Origin: Candidatus Muiribacterium halophilum
GTDB lineage: Bacteria; Muiribacteriota; Muiribacteriia; Muiribacteriales; Muiribacteriaceae
Reading direction: 5' to 3'
DNA: 39,288 nt
Assembly: GCA_023228995.1 (NCBI GenBank)
Contig: JALOAD010000031.1
Span: 1-39,288, forward strand
In this document: positions 18,654 through 28,080 of the stretch, one piece after another
Layout of the letters: every line of letters starts with the position of its first letter
Numbering within the stretch: position 1 is the stretch's first letter
Made by a program: the position numbers and the translations under genes
The notes under the pieces: model-generated
What the model was told of the DNA's origin: nothing
Database searches by the model: none
What the model saw: only the letters and a program-made list of their open reading frames with translations

Positions 18654-19351
18654 TGCATTATTTTTTTGCTGAATATGAAAAATATGGGTTTCTTTACATT
18701 AATGATAAAGATGTTATAAATCATTATAAAGTATTAAGAGTTAAAAAAGATGAAAATATTCTTGTAAATTTTAATAATAATCATTTTATATGTGTTGAGG
18801 AAAATATTTCTAAAAAAGAACTTATTTTTAAAGTTATTGAAAAAGAAGAAAATAAAAACCCTGTTTTATCACTTACACTTTATCAAGGATTGCCAAAAAA
18901 GAAAAAATTTGAATATATACTTGAAAAATCTGTTGAATGTGGATTTACAAAAATAATTCCAGTTAAGACGAGATTTGTTCAACAAAATTATGAAAATTCT
19001 AAACAAGAAAGATTTAATTCTATAGTTTTAAATGCTGCTATGCAGTCAAAATCTCCTATACTTCCTAAATTATATGATTATATAGATTTGAAAGATATAT
19101 CAGCAGATAGTGATATAAATATTGTTCTTTATGAAAATTCTAAAGAATATTTAAAAAATTATTTTCAAAATATAAAAAAACCCTGTAGTATAAGTGTTGT
19201 AATTGGACCTGAAGGTGGTTTTAATTATGAAGAAATTGAAATTCTTCAAAAAAAAGGATTTAAGTCTTTAAGACTTTCAGGCAATATACTTAGAACTGAA
19301 ACAGCATGTATTGCTATAGGGAGTATTATAAATTATGAGTTTATCTTTTAA
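18653..19351 (+). CDS. rsmE: 16S rRNA m3U1498 methyltransferase RsmE
   Basis: 232 residues, standard length. This SPOUT methyltransferase modifies U1498 of 16S rRNA. The SAM-binding knot is seen as VVIGPEGGFNYEE and LRLSGNILRTETACIA near the C-terminus; the N-terminal PUA-like domain includes YKVLRVKKDE. The ATG overlaps the preceding stop by one base. The 3' end overlaps mtaB by 17 bases, which favours translational coupling. Confidence 0.9.
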   Translation: MHYFFAEYEKYGFLYINDKDVINHYKVLRVKKDENILVNFNNNHFICVEENISKKELIFKVIEKEENKNPVLSLTLYQGLPKKKKFEYILEKSVECGFTKIIPVKTRFVQQNYENSKQERFNSIVLNAAMQSKSPILPKLYDYIDLKDISADSDINIVLYENSKEYLKNYFQNIKKPCSISVVIGPEGGFNYEEIEILQKKGFKSLRLSGNILRTETACIAIGSIINYEFIF

Positions 19352-20546
19352 TATTTTTACTTTTGGTTGCAAGGTAAATCAGTATGATTCCCAACTTATA
19401 AGAAGCAATCTTATTGAAAAAGGGAATTTTATAAAAACAGATAACCCAGATTTTATTATTGTCAATATGTGTTCTCTTACTCAGAATGCTGTTAGAAAAA
19501 CCAGACTTCTTTTAAATAGAGTTAAAAGAGAAAATCCAGATTCTAAGATAATCCTAACAGGTTGTATAGAGGATGATGTTGTGCTTGATGTGGATTATAA
19601 AGTACATGTTAGAGAAAAAGAAAAAATATATGATATTTTTGATATTTCAATACCTTTAGAATATTTAAAGGATTTTTCAGGTCATAGTCGAGCTTTTGTA
19701 ATGATACAAGAAGGATGTAAGAATTTTTGTACATATTGTATTGTTCCTTTTATGAGGAATATTATGTATTCAAAACCTGTTGAAGTTTTTAAAAAAGAGA
19801 TAAATTTGTTAGCAAAGTCTGGGTTTAAAGAGATTGTTCTTACTGGAACTCATATTAATAGATATAATTATAAAGAAAATACTTTAAAAGATCTTGTTGA
19901 TATTATAGAAAAACAGCCTGGAATCGAAAGATTTAGAATATCTTCAATTGAACCAAATGAAATTGACGATGATTTTATAAAAATAATTAGTGAAAGTAAA
20001 AAATTCTGTTCTCATCTGCATCTTTCTATTCAGTCTGCTTCAAATTTAATTCTTGAAAAAATGGAAAGAAATTATTCAATAAAAAAAGTTGTTGATATTA
20101 TTAATAAATTAAAAAATATTCCGAATTTTGAATGGAGTTCTGACTTTATTGTTGGATTTCCAGGAGAACTTGAACAAGATTTTAATGAAACTGTTGAATT
20201 TATAAAAAAATATAAACCAGTGTTTCTTCATGTATTTCCATTTTCAAAAAGAAAAGGTACTAAGGCTTTTTTAATGAAAGAAAATTTAACAAATAAAGAT
20301 AAAAAAAATAAAGCAGCTTTGCTAAGAGAAGCTCAAAAAGAAGTTCAGAAGTCAGTATGGCAAAAATATATTGGAAAAACATTGAATATACTGGTTGAAA
20401 AAGAAGAAGATGGGTATTATACTGGTTATAGTGAAAATTATATAAAAGTATTTATAAAAAATGATAAAATTATAAAAAAAGAAAATATATATTTTGTAAA
20501 GATTATTGATATTAAAAACGATGGTCTTATAGGGAGTAGAATATGA
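19335..20546 (+). CDS. mtaB: tRNA t6A37 methylthiotransferase MtaB
   Basis: 403 residues. This radical SAM methylthiotransferase converts N6-threonylcarbamoyladenosine at tRNA position 37 to its 2-methylthio form. N-terminal domain cysteines are Cys12 (FGCKVNQYDS), Cys46 and Cys77; the radical SAM triad is Cys128, Cys132, Cys135 (EGCKNFCTYCIVP). The GCKVNQY motif, together with SGHSRAFVMIQEGC, points to the MtaB/YqeV branch rather than MiaB. The usual NTC sequence at the second cysteine reads NMCS here, which keeps the cysteine. It is the second methylthiotransferase in this operon. It overlaps rsmE by 17 and the next gene by 4 bases. Confidence 0.88.
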   Translation: MSLSFNIFTFGCKVNQYDSQLIRSNLIEKGNFIKTDNPDFIIVNMCSLTQNAVRKTRLLLNRVKRENPDSKIILTGCIEDDVVLDVDYKVHVREKEKIYDIFDISIPLEYLKDFSGHSRAFVMIQEGCKNFCTYCIVPFMRNIMYSKPVEVFKKEINLLAKSGFKEIVLTGTHINRYNYKENTLKDLVDIIEKQPGIERFRISSIEPNEIDDDFIKIISESKKFCSHLHLSIQSASNLILEKMERNYSIKKVVDIINKLKNIPNFEWSSDFIVGFPGELEQDFNETVEFIKKYKPVFLHVFPFSKRKGTKAFLMKENLTNKDKKNKAALLREAQKEVQKSVWQKYIGKTLNILVEKEEDGYYTGYSENYIKVFIKNDKIIKKENIYFVKIIDIKNDGLIGSRI

Positions 20547-21529
20547 AAATAATAATACCGGTTGCAGGTATAGGTTCAAGATTAGCGCCTCATACATATA
20601 CAATTCCAAAAGCACTTGTACATGTTGCAGGTAAAGAAATGCTTGCTCATATTCTTGATAAAATTAAAGATCTTGAGGTTTCTGAGGTAGTATTTGTAGT
20701 TGGTTATCTTGGTGATCAGATTATTGATTATGTTAAAAAAAATTATAGTTTTAATTCACAATTTATTATACAAAAAGAAAGAAAAGGTTTAGGACACGCT
20801 ATATATCTAGCAATGCAGAAATTTTCTGACTTTGAAGAACCTGTCATGATAATGCTTGGTGATACTCTTTTTGAAATGGATATTAAAGAAATATTAAAAG
20901 ATCAAATTGATGGAGTTATTGTAACTTCAATAGTTGAAAATCCTGAAAGATTTGGAGTTGTTATAAAAAAAGATAATAGAATAATGGAATTTGTTGAAAA
21001 GCCCGAAAAACCTGTTTCAAATAGAGCAATTGTTGGAATTTATTATATAAAAAACACAAAAATGCTTTTTGAATGTCTTAAATTTGTTTATGATAATAAT
21101 ATAAAGACAAGAGGTGAGTATCAGCTTACAGATGCACTTGAGATAATGCTTAAAAGAGGTGCGACTTTTAATGATGTTCTATGTGATAAATGGCTTGATT
21201 GTGGTAAGCCTGAAACTCTTTTATCTACAAATAAAGAACTTCTTGATATTTATTTTAAAGATAAAGAGTATAAGTTTAAAAATTGTGTTTTAATAAAACC
21301 TGTTGCGATTGCAGAAGGTGTAAAAATAGAAAACTCAGTTATTGGACCATTTGTATCGATTGCAAAAGGTGTTAGAATAAAAAATAGTATATTAAAAAAT
21401 TGTATTATAAATGAAGATGCTTATATTGAAAATGCTGTTTTAGAAGAATCTCTTATTGGTCATGCTGCTGTTTATAAAAACAGATATATTAGGGTCAATA
21501 TTGGTGATTCATCAGAATTTACAGCTTAA
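20543..21529 (+). CDS. Sugar-1-phosphate nucleotidyltransferase with left-handed beta-helix tail
   Basis: 328 residues. The N-terminal nucleotidyltransferase domain starts with a glucose-1-phosphate thymidylyl/uridylyl-like signature (PVAGIGSRLAPHTYTIPKAL), with the metal-binding MLGDTLFE, VEKPEKP and GEYQLTDAL further on. The C-terminal ~80 residues are hexapeptide-like repeats (AIAEGVKIENSVIGPFVSIA) forming a left-handed beta-helix. It probably makes an NDP-sugar for surface polysaccharide; nucleotide and sugar cannot be fixed by eye. It overlaps mtaB by four bases (ATGA). Confidence 0.8.
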   Translation: MKIIIPVAGIGSRLAPHTYTIPKALVHVAGKEMLAHILDKIKDLEVSEVVFVVGYLGDQIIDYVKKNYSFNSQFIIQKERKGLGHAIYLAMQKFSDFEEPVMIMLGDTLFEMDIKEILKDQIDGVIVTSIVENPERFGVVIKKDNRIMEFVEKPEKPVSNRAIVGIYYIKNTKMLFECLKFVYDNNIKTRGEYQLTDALEIMLKRGATFNDVLCDKWLDCGKPETLLSTNKELLDIYFKDKEYKFKNCVLIKPVAIAEGVKIENSVIGPFVSIAKGVRIKNSILKNCIINEDAYIENAVLEESLIGHAAVYKNRYIRVNIGDSSEFTA

Positions 21530-21538
21530 GGATTATTA

Positions 21539-22420
21539 ATGACAAAATTATGGAAAATATTGGTTTTTATTGGTTTTACAATTGTTTTTTTTAGTGTTCC
21601 TTGGTATATATTAAGAATTGAAAGTGATAGTATAAAACTTAGTAATGAAGAGTATAAAACACAAAAATATGAGAGTGCAAAATCACTTAACTTTCTAAGA
21701 ACTTCTTATGCTAATAGTCTTACAATATTTGATGAAAATTTTAGTTTTATGGAATATCTCTCTGAAGTTTTTGAGATTGAAGTTAGACTTCTTGTTAGTA
21801 AAAATTATGATGAATTTGGTGAATTTCTAAAAAACAAGACTGCTGATATAGTATGGGGAAATTCCGAACATTATCTTAAAAACAGAGAACTTTATAAAGA
21901 TTATGTTATAGTTTTAAGACCTGTTGTAAAAGGTCAGGATAAATACAGAGGAATTATTATTACAAATAAAAACTCTAATGTTAATTCGGTTATGGAGCTT
22001 AAAAACAAGATTTTTGCATTTACTGACATAAAATCAGGTAGTGGATATAAACTTCCTATGGAATTGTTTGAAAATAAATATAATATTGAAATTTATAATT
22101 TTTTTGCAGATGTTGAATATCTTCAAACTCATGAAGAAGTAGTAAAAAATGTTTTTTATGGTAAAGTTGATGGAGGTGCTGTTTTTGAAAGTGCACCTGA
22201 ATCATTTCTTGAAAAAGAACAGGCAAAAAATATAAAAATTCTTGATTATACAAGGTATATTTACAATGAACCTGTACTTATAAAAAAAGAAATTTATGAA
22301 AAATACAAACATATTATTGATAGTGAAAAATTTTATGAATTTCCAGAAAATGTGCGTAAAGATTTAAAAATAGATGGTATTGTAAGAGCTAATGAAAAAG
22401 AGTATTTAGTAAACAATTAA
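21539..22420 (+). CDS. PhnD-like periplasmic substrate-binding protein
   Basis: 293 residues. An N-terminal hydrophobic segment (about 5-27), not obviously a cleavable signal, suggests a membrane-anchored protein facing the periplasm. The rest resembles the phosphonate/phosphite-type binding fold (PhnD/SBP_bac family): LRTSYANSLTIFDENFSFM at the start, KNKTADIVWGNSEHYL, then DIKSGSGYKLPMELF and YGKVDGGAVFESAP. No ABC permease or ATPase gene is nearby. The next gene is a membrane-bound GGDEF protein, so it more likely serves as a ligand sensor than in transport. AAGG upstream supports the ATG. Confidence 0.7.
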   Translation: MTKLWKILVFIGFTIVFFSVPWYILRIESDSIKLSNEEYKTQKYESAKSLNFLRTSYANSLTIFDENFSFMEYLSEVFEIEVRLLVSKNYDEFGEFLKNKTADIVWGNSEHYLKNRELYKDYVIVLRPVVKGQDKYRGIIITNKNSNVNSVMELKNKIFAFTDIKSGSGYKLPMELFENKYNIEIYNFFADVEYLQTHEEVVKNVFYGKVDGGAVFESAPESFLEKEQAKNIKILDYTRYIYNEPVLIKKEIYEKYKHIIDSEKFYEFPENVRKDLKIDGIVRANEKEYLVNN

Positions 22421-22455
22421 TTGAATCAGAGAATTCAATATATAAAGAGGGGATT

Positions 22456-24132
22456 ATGGGCATAAAATTAAAGATATTTATATATGTTATGACGGTAATA
22501 CTTGTATTAACAAGTGCAATTGGTTTTTTTAATATTAAATTTCAAAAAGATGTACTTTATACTGAAAAAATAGAAGATATTAAATTTTTTATAAGTGGAT
22601 TTGGTATTTCTATTAAAGAAAGTCTTATAAGTAAAGATTATTCAAGAATTGATAATTATGTTAAAGAACTCAAACTTTCAAAAAAAATAAATGATATAAA
22701 TATATATGATGAAAACGGTGTTATTGTTGGTTCAAATAATCTTCATAATCTTAATAAAAAAACTATTGATAGCCATATTGTTAATATTTTCAAGTCAAAA
22801 ATTGGTATAGTGTATATTAGAAAAAACGAAATAATCATTGCAGAACCTGTTCTTGTAAGAAATATAATGTATGGAATAATTGAAATAAAACTTCCTATTT
22901 CTGTAATAACTGCTGTTCAGGATAAATATTCTAAAAATATAATTTATTTTCTTACTTTTGCATTTTTTATTGGAATAATATTAAGTTATACACTTGCAAC
23001 TGGAATATCCTCAAAAATTCGTATGCTTATTGAAGTAAGTAAATCCCTCGCAAGTTGTGATTTTAAACAGGAAGTTAAATTTAATTCTTCAGATGAATTT
23101 GGTGAACTTTCTAAAATATTTAATAAAATGATATTTAATATGAAAATAATGTTTAGTGTTATAAAGAAGATTAATTTTTCAACTCCTTCTGACGAATTGC
23201 TTGATGTAATAATGGATAATATAACTATGGCAATTGGTGCTGAAAGAATATCTATACTTTATTATTCAGAAGAAGAGAATGTATTAAAACTCAATAAAGT
23301 GCGTGGTCTTGATGAAGAAATTATTGATACAGGAGTTATAAAACCTGGTGAGGGAATTGCTGGAAAAGTTTTTGAATCAGGTATTCCTATGATTGCTAAT
23401 AAAGGTTTTTTGCAGGAAGATTTTAAAAAATTTGAAAATTCAAAATGGAGAGATGAAAAAATAAAAAATATAATGTGTGTTCCAATAGAAGTTGAAAATA
23501 AAATTGTTGCTGTAATTAATGTAATAAATAAAAATTCACCTAATGGATTTGATGAATTTGATCTTAAATTATTGCAAGCTCTTATTGTGCATATTTCTCA
23601 AGCTATATCAAGATCTACTCTTTATAATGAAACAATAACAGATGGATTGACCGGTCTTTATATAAAAAAATATTTTTATTCAAGACTTGAAGAAGAAGCT
23701 TTTAGAGCAAGACGATATGGTCAGGAACTTTCAGTAATATATATAAATGTTGATGATTTTGCTGATATTAATAAAAAATATGGAAGTTTGGAATGTGATA
23801 TATTTCTTATGCATCTTGGGAGAATATTAAAAAATAATATAAGACTTAATATTGATATTCCTGCAAGATTTGGCGGAGATGAATTTGCTATTATACTTCC
23901 TGAGACTGATGAAAAAAAAGGTATGCTTTTTGCTGATAGGTTGAGAAAGAAGATTGAAGATTTTATTTTCCTTAGAGAAAATGGTGAAACTGCAAAATTA
24001 ACAGTTTCTATAGCATTTGCAAAATATAATCCAGAAGATGATCTTCCAAAACTTATTATGCAGCTTGAAGAAGCAATGAAAATATCTAAAAGTAAAGGAA
24101 AAAACAGGGTAACTTTGTTTGAAAAGATATGA
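22456..24132 (+). CDS. Membrane diguanylate cyclase: sensor loop, HAMP, GAF, GGDEF
   Basis: 558 residues. First membrane segment about 6-25, periplasmic region 30-160, second membrane segment 162-182, HAMP about 183-235, GAF about 245-390, GGDEF domain about 395-555 with intact active site GGDEF (473-477). It should make cyclic di-GMP in response to ligands outside (through its loop or the neighbouring PhnD-like protein) or inside (GAF). The inhibitory RxxD site normally five residues before GGDEF reads LNID (an Arg sits one position earlier), so product inhibition may be lost. The start has a strong GAGGGG site. The 3' end overlaps the next gene by 14 bases. Confidence 0.85.
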   Translation: MGIKLKIFIYVMTVILVLTSAIGFFNIKFQKDVLYTEKIEDIKFFISGFGISIKESLISKDYSRIDNYVKELKLSKKINDINIYDENGVIVGSNNLHNLNKKTIDSHIVNIFKSKIGIVYIRKNEIIIAEPVLVRNIMYGIIEIKLPISVITAVQDKYSKNIIYFLTFAFFIGIILSYTLATGISSKIRMLIEVSKSLASCDFKQEVKFNSSDEFGELSKIFNKMIFNMKIMFSVIKKINFSTPSDELLDVIMDNITMAIGAERISILYYSEEENVLKLNKVRGLDEEIIDTGVIKPGEGIAGKVFESGIPMIANKGFLQEDFKKFENSKWRDEKIKNIMCVPIEVENKIVAVINVINKNSPNGFDEFDLKLLQALIVHISQAISRSTLYNETITDGLTGLYIKKYFYSRLEEEAFRARRYGQELSVIYINVDDFADINKKYGSLECDIFLMHLGRILKNNIRLNIDIPARFGGDEFAIILPETDEKKGMLFADRLRKKIEDFIFLRENGETAKLTVSIAFAKYNPEDDLPKLIMQLEEAMKISKSKGKNRVTLFEKI

Positions 24133-25834
24133 TTTTACAGTGAATATATCAAATATATATTTTTTGTTACCTGATATTGTTTTTTATAGAGTTTGTATAA
24201 GTCCTTTTATGGATTGGCATAATAAAGTTTATTCTAATTATTTTAATTCTTCAAAAACTAAAATATTATTAGAAATACCTAAAAATATTCAAAAAGGTCT
24301 TATTATAATCGAATATTATGATAAAAACGGTGTTTTTTATACTTCTATTAGTAAAAATACAATATTATTCCAAGAGCAAATTGATTTTAAAAATATTGAA
24401 TTTGAAACATCACTTTATAATAATGAATTTTCAATTACAGCATGTGAATATCCATGGTTAAATCCAGTTATAAATTCTAGTGGAGAAACTACTATATGCT
24501 GTAATGATCCATTTTTTGAACAAAGTATTGGAAATATTAAAGATTGTGATTTTAAAAAAATTTGGTTTAATAATGAGAAAATAAAAAAAATTAGATATTC
24601 CCATATTATAGGAGATCTTTCTGATGTAAATATATGTCAAAGATGTATTGGTAAAAAATCAGAAAATGCAAGTTTTGATATTATTGAAGAATATTCAGAT
24701 TCAATTAAAGAAATAAAAGGATTATTCAATTATTATAAAGCCAGATTATCTAATAAACTTATATTTGAATATCTTTTTCTTGAATTGACTGATAAATGTA
24801 ATATTAAATGTAATTTTTGTAATCAAAAATATAGTGATTGGGAAAAAGTTCATGGTATAAAAGAAAAAGGTTTTATGGATATTCATAATATTGAAAATTT
24901 TATAAATAAATTCAAAGATTTTGTTTTTTTTAATAATATTAATCTTTTTTGGTTAGGTGAACCTCTTCTTAATAAAAATATAAACTCTGTGTTTTCAATA
25001 TTATCTGATAATAGAGATTTTTTTTCAAATTGTGAACTGCATACTAATGGTATTCTTATTAATGAGGATTTTTTAAATAGTGTTAAAAATATAAAATTCC
25101 CTTTAAAAATTCATATTTCTTGTGATGCATTTAATGAAAAAACTTATAATAATCTAAAATCTGCTTATAATATTGAAAATACATTTGAAAACATTAAAAA
25201 TTTAATTGATTATTCAAAAGAAAATAATAATATTACAATTGTATTGCAGTATATTTTATGTAAACAAAATAAAAATGAACTTAATGATTTTATTAATTAT
25301 TGGGAATTTTATTTTAAAAGTTTAAAGCTGGATTATCAGATTACAACATATTTTGATTTTATAAAAAAATATATTATTTATATTAGATATTGTGATTCTT
25401 TAAATAATAATGAAGAAGATGAAAATAAAAATATTTTTGAATTTGCAAGAAAATCTATTAAACATACAAATGTTAATTTTATTGATTATAAAAGTGTTCA
25501 TAAAGGTATAAAACCTGATTTTTGTACAGATCCATTTGAGTTTTTAGTTATAAGATATGATGGTTTTATAACTCATTGTTGTCACGATACTGCAATGAAA
25601 AACTCTGATTTTAATATATTTGATAATTCTTATTTAGATTTTAAAATAAATTTACAAAAATTTATTAAGGATTTTATTGAAGGTAATAAACAAATATGTA
25701 AAAATTGTAATATGTATAAATCAGAAAATACGCATAAAATTACTTTAAAAAAAATAATTGTTTTTATGAGAAAGATTGAAGGTGATTGTTTTTTATTGCT
25801 TAGGAAGGTTTTAAAACCTAAAAATGAAGATTAA
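24119..25834 (+). CDS. Radical SAM protein with SPASM-like regions before and after the core
   Basis: 571 residues from a TTG start that overlaps the GGDEF gene; the first internal ATG is only codon 31. Residues about 1-100 are unrecognised. About 105-180 look like a SPASM module (Cys109, Cys127-Cys128 in SGETTICCND, IGNI, IWFN, Cys173 and Cys176 in CQRC). The radical SAM triad follows at Cys227, Cys231, Cys234 (DKCNIKCNFC), with a glycine-containing strand LFWLGEPLLN. The C-terminus holds a second SPASM-like region (CTDPFEFLVIRYDGFITHCC near 469-488, CKNC near 526-529). SPASM proteins usually bind extra iron-sulphur clusters and often modify peptides. Flanking the core on both sides is unusual. 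The substrate is unknown. Confidence 0.75.
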   Translation: MKRYDFTVNISNIYFLLPDIVFYRVCISPFMDWHNKVYSNYFNSSKTKILLEIPKNIQKGLIIIEYYDKNGVFYTSISKNTILFQEQIDFKNIEFETSLYNNEFSITACEYPWLNPVINSSGETTICCNDPFFEQSIGNIKDCDFKKIWFNNEKIKKIRYSHIIGDLSDVNICQRCIGKKSENASFDIIEEYSDSIKEIKGLFNYYKARLSNKLIFEYLFLELTDKCNIKCNFCNQKYSDWEKVHGIKEKGFMDIHNIENFINKFKDFVFFNNINLFWLGEPLLNKNINSVFSILSDNRDFFSNCELHTNGILINEDFLNSVKNIKFPLKIHISCDAFNEKTYNNLKSAYNIENTFENIKNLIDYSKENNNITIVLQYILCKQNKNELNDFINYWEFYFKSLKLDYQITTYFDFIKKYIIYIRYCDSLNNNEEDENKNIFEFARKSIKHTNVNFIDYKSVHKGIKPDFCTDPFEFLVIRYDGFITHCCHDTAMKNSDFNIFDNSYLDFKINLQKFIKDFIEGNKQICKNCNMYKSENTHKITLKKIIVFMRKIEGDCFLLLRKVLKPKNED

Positions 25835-26615
25835 AAGTAAAAATTTTGATATTGCTTACTATATTATTAAAAAACAAATAAAAGGTGATTATGTAGTTTT
25901 TTTGTTTAATAAAGAAAAATCTCCTTTTACTAATAAAGATAATATTCTTGATATTTTTGTTTATAATTGTCAATATGATGTTTTAGATTGGGTTTATAGT
26001 GTTGAAGATTATAATGATAAAGATATTGTATTTCCTTATTATACATTTTTAATTTTAAAAAGATTTGTTGAAAAGTCTTTTAATTCTTATAAAATTATAA
26101 TTTCAGGAAAGCATATTCCTGAATATAATATTCAGGAATATATAAATGAAAATATTGTTTTATATAATTTATATTGTAAGTCTAATACAAAAATTGTAAA
26201 TAAAGAATTGTTTTTTAAAGTTAATTTATTAAAAATTCAAATGTATTTGAATTATATGGATACTGATAGTATTCCATTTTATATGAAAAACATTGGAGTT
26301 TTATATAATGAATACAATGAATTTGAAAAAGCTTGTCTTTGGCTTGAAAATGCTTATAGAATAAATTCTAATTTAGATATATATGATCAGTTTATAATTT
26401 CTTTAACTGGTTTGAAAAGATATGATGATATTATAAAAAATGTAATAGAACCTAAAACTTTTATTCAGATTTCCTCATTGGGATTTGCTTATAAAAATAA
26501 AGGTTTATATAAAAAAAGTTTGGATTTTTTAAAAAAAGCTTATAGTATAAACAAAGTTGATTGGATAAAAAACGATATTGATTGGATAAATAATGAAATT
26601 AATCAAAATTTGTGA
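25824..26615 (+). CDS. Small TPR-containing protein of the radical SAM module
   Basis: 263 residues. The N-terminal ~150 are not recognised, and no signal peptide is visible. The C-terminal ~110 contain two or three TPR-like helix pairs (MKNIGVLYNEYNEFEKACLW near 155 and LGFAYKNKGLYKKSLDFLKK near 225). It starts inside the end of the radical SAM gene and overlaps the asparagine-synthetase-like gene by 23 bases. That suggests a partner or substrate-presenting subunit of those enzymes. The nearest ribosome-site-like sequence (GGAAGG at 25803) is rather far, so coupling is likely. Confidence 0.6.
   Translation: MKIKSKNFDIAYYIIKKQIKGDYVVFLFNKEKSPFTNKDNILDIFVYNCQYDVLDWVYSVEDYNDKDIVFPYYTFLILKRFVEKSFNSYKIIISGKHIPEYNIQEYINENIVLYNLYCKSNTKIVNKELFFKVNLLKIQMYLNYMDTDSIPFYMKNIGVLYNEYNEFEKACLWLENAYRINSNLDIYDQFIISLTGLKRYDDIIKNVIEPKTFIQISSLGFAYKNKGLYKKSLDFLKKAYSINKVDWIKNDIDWINNEINQNL
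26102..26141. repeat. Alternating inverted copies of TTCAGGAA inside a gene
   Basis: TTCAGGAA at 26102-26109, its reverse complement at 26116-26123, and TTCAGGAA again at 26131-26138. The second and third form a perfect 12-bp stem (26113-26124 with 26130-26141). Two alternative hairpins are possible in the mRNA. Confidence 0.6.
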
Positions 26616-28080
26616 AAATATAAAGTATAAAATCGATTATATTTGTTTTCCTGATATAAATACTCAAGATATTTTAGATAATATTGAAAATGATGACTTT
26701 TTTCTTAATTTAAACTGTTTTTTTGGTTTTATAATTCAAAATAAAAAAACACATGATTTGAGAATGATAACTGATTCTGTTAATTCATGGCATATATACT
26801 ATAATTTAGAAACAAATAAAGCTGAATTTTTTCCAGATATGAATTTTTATTCAAATACTATAAATTCTCAGGCTTTAAAATGTTATTTGAAGTATAGATA
26901 TATAATGTCACCGTTATTTTTTTTTAAAAACACACAATGTTGTAGTAATTGGAGTGTAACTCTACTTTCTAATGGTAAAGCTAAGATTATTAAATCAAAA
27001 CAGTTTGAATTTAATAAAGATGATATTTTGGATAGTGAATTTAAGGAATTTATTGAATATTCTTTTTCAAATTTTATTCAAAAACTTGATTTAAAAAAAG
27101 CTGGTGTTTTTCTTTCTGGTGGTATGGATTCAACTGGTGTTGCAATTTTATTAAAAAAAAATATTTCTGATTTAAAAGCTTTGAGTACTATATTTCCTGG
27201 TTATTCTTTTGATGAAAATACTTTTTTAGAAAGTATTATTAAAAAACTTTCTATTGATAATAAGAAATTTACTATGGATTATTTAGATTATATTAAATTC
27301 TGGGAAAAAATGCCTTATATTTATCCTCAACCTGTTTCTACTCATACAGGTGCATGTTTTTATAAAATGGCTGAGAATTCAATAGAAAAAACTATTTTTT
27401 CAGGTTTTGGTGGTGATGAAATTTTTGGTGGTGATATAAAATATAATAGTAGTATTATAATTGATGATTATTCTAATTATGTTTCTAAAAATTCTAATTT
27501 GAGATTTGAAAATGGTTATGAAAAATTTAATTCTTTTATTGAATTTTATAAAAATGATTTAGATTTTGGTTTGAAAGATAATAATATTGATTTTTTAAGT
27601 TCTATGATTAATTTTAATTTAACAAAATGGCAAGGTGATTATGAAAATTATACTTTAAATAATATTTTTAATAGTTTGAATAAAAATCATATTGCTCCTA
27701 TGCTTATTCCTTCATTTGTAAAAAAAATAAACAATGTTAAAAATAAATATAAAATAAATGGGTCAATTACAAGATATATTTATAGAAAATGGATTGAAAA
27801 ACACACAAATTCAGATTTTGCATATAGACAAAGTCAAGGTTTTTCTGTTCCTCTTAATAAAATGTTTAATAATGAACTTAAAGATTATATGGAAGAAAAA
27901 ATTTATAATTTTACTAAGAGAAAAGAGTTTAATTGTTTTTTTAGTAAAAATGAGATTTATGATAATATAAAAAGGCTTAATAATGGTGAAAATAAATATA
28001 ATAGTATTTTAATTATTATTATACTGGAGATTTTTTTAACTGAATATGAAAAAAATAAAGGTTCTCTTTATATATCCTGA
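26593..28080 (+). CDS. Asparagine-synthetase-like amide ligase without glutaminase cysteine
   Basis: 495 residues. The C-terminal synthetase domain has the ATP pyrophosphatase loop SGGMDS (175-180) and the second family motif SGFGGDEIFGG (270-280). The N-terminal domain keeps only a shrunken version of the glutamine amidotransferase fold (FFGFIIQNK, then a YY segment). The residue after Met is Lys, not the catalytic Cys2. A stop codon just upstream in frame (26587-26589) excludes a longer protein with Cys. It should therefore adenylate a carboxylate and use an amine other than glutamine-derived ammonia. Homologues of this kind include lasso-peptide cyclases and beta-lactam synthetase. It overlaps its neighbours by 23 and 35 bases. 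Confidence 0.8.
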   Translation: MKLIKICENIKYKIDYICFPDINTQDILDNIENDDFFLNLNCFFGFIIQNKKTHDLRMITDSVNSWHIYYNLETNKAEFFPDMNFYSNTINSQALKCYLKYRYIMSPLFFFKNTQCCSNWSVTLLSNGKAKIIKSKQFEFNKDDILDSEFKEFIEYSFSNFIQKLDLKKAGVFLSGGMDSTGVAILLKKNISDLKALSTIFPGYSFDENTFLESIIKKLSIDNKKFTMDYLDYIKFWEKMPYIYPQPVSTHTGACFYKMAENSIEKTIFSGFGGDEIFGGDIKYNSSIIIDDYSNYVSKNSNLRFENGYEKFNSFIEFYKNDLDFGLKDNNIDFLSSMINFNLTKWQGDYENYTLNNIFNSLNKNHIAPMLIPSFVKKINNVKNKYKINGSITRYIYRKWIEKHTNSDFAYRQSQGFSVPLNKMFNNELKDYMEEKIYNFTKRKEFNCFFSKNEIYDNIKRLNNGENKYNSILIIIILEIFLTEYEKNKGSLYIS

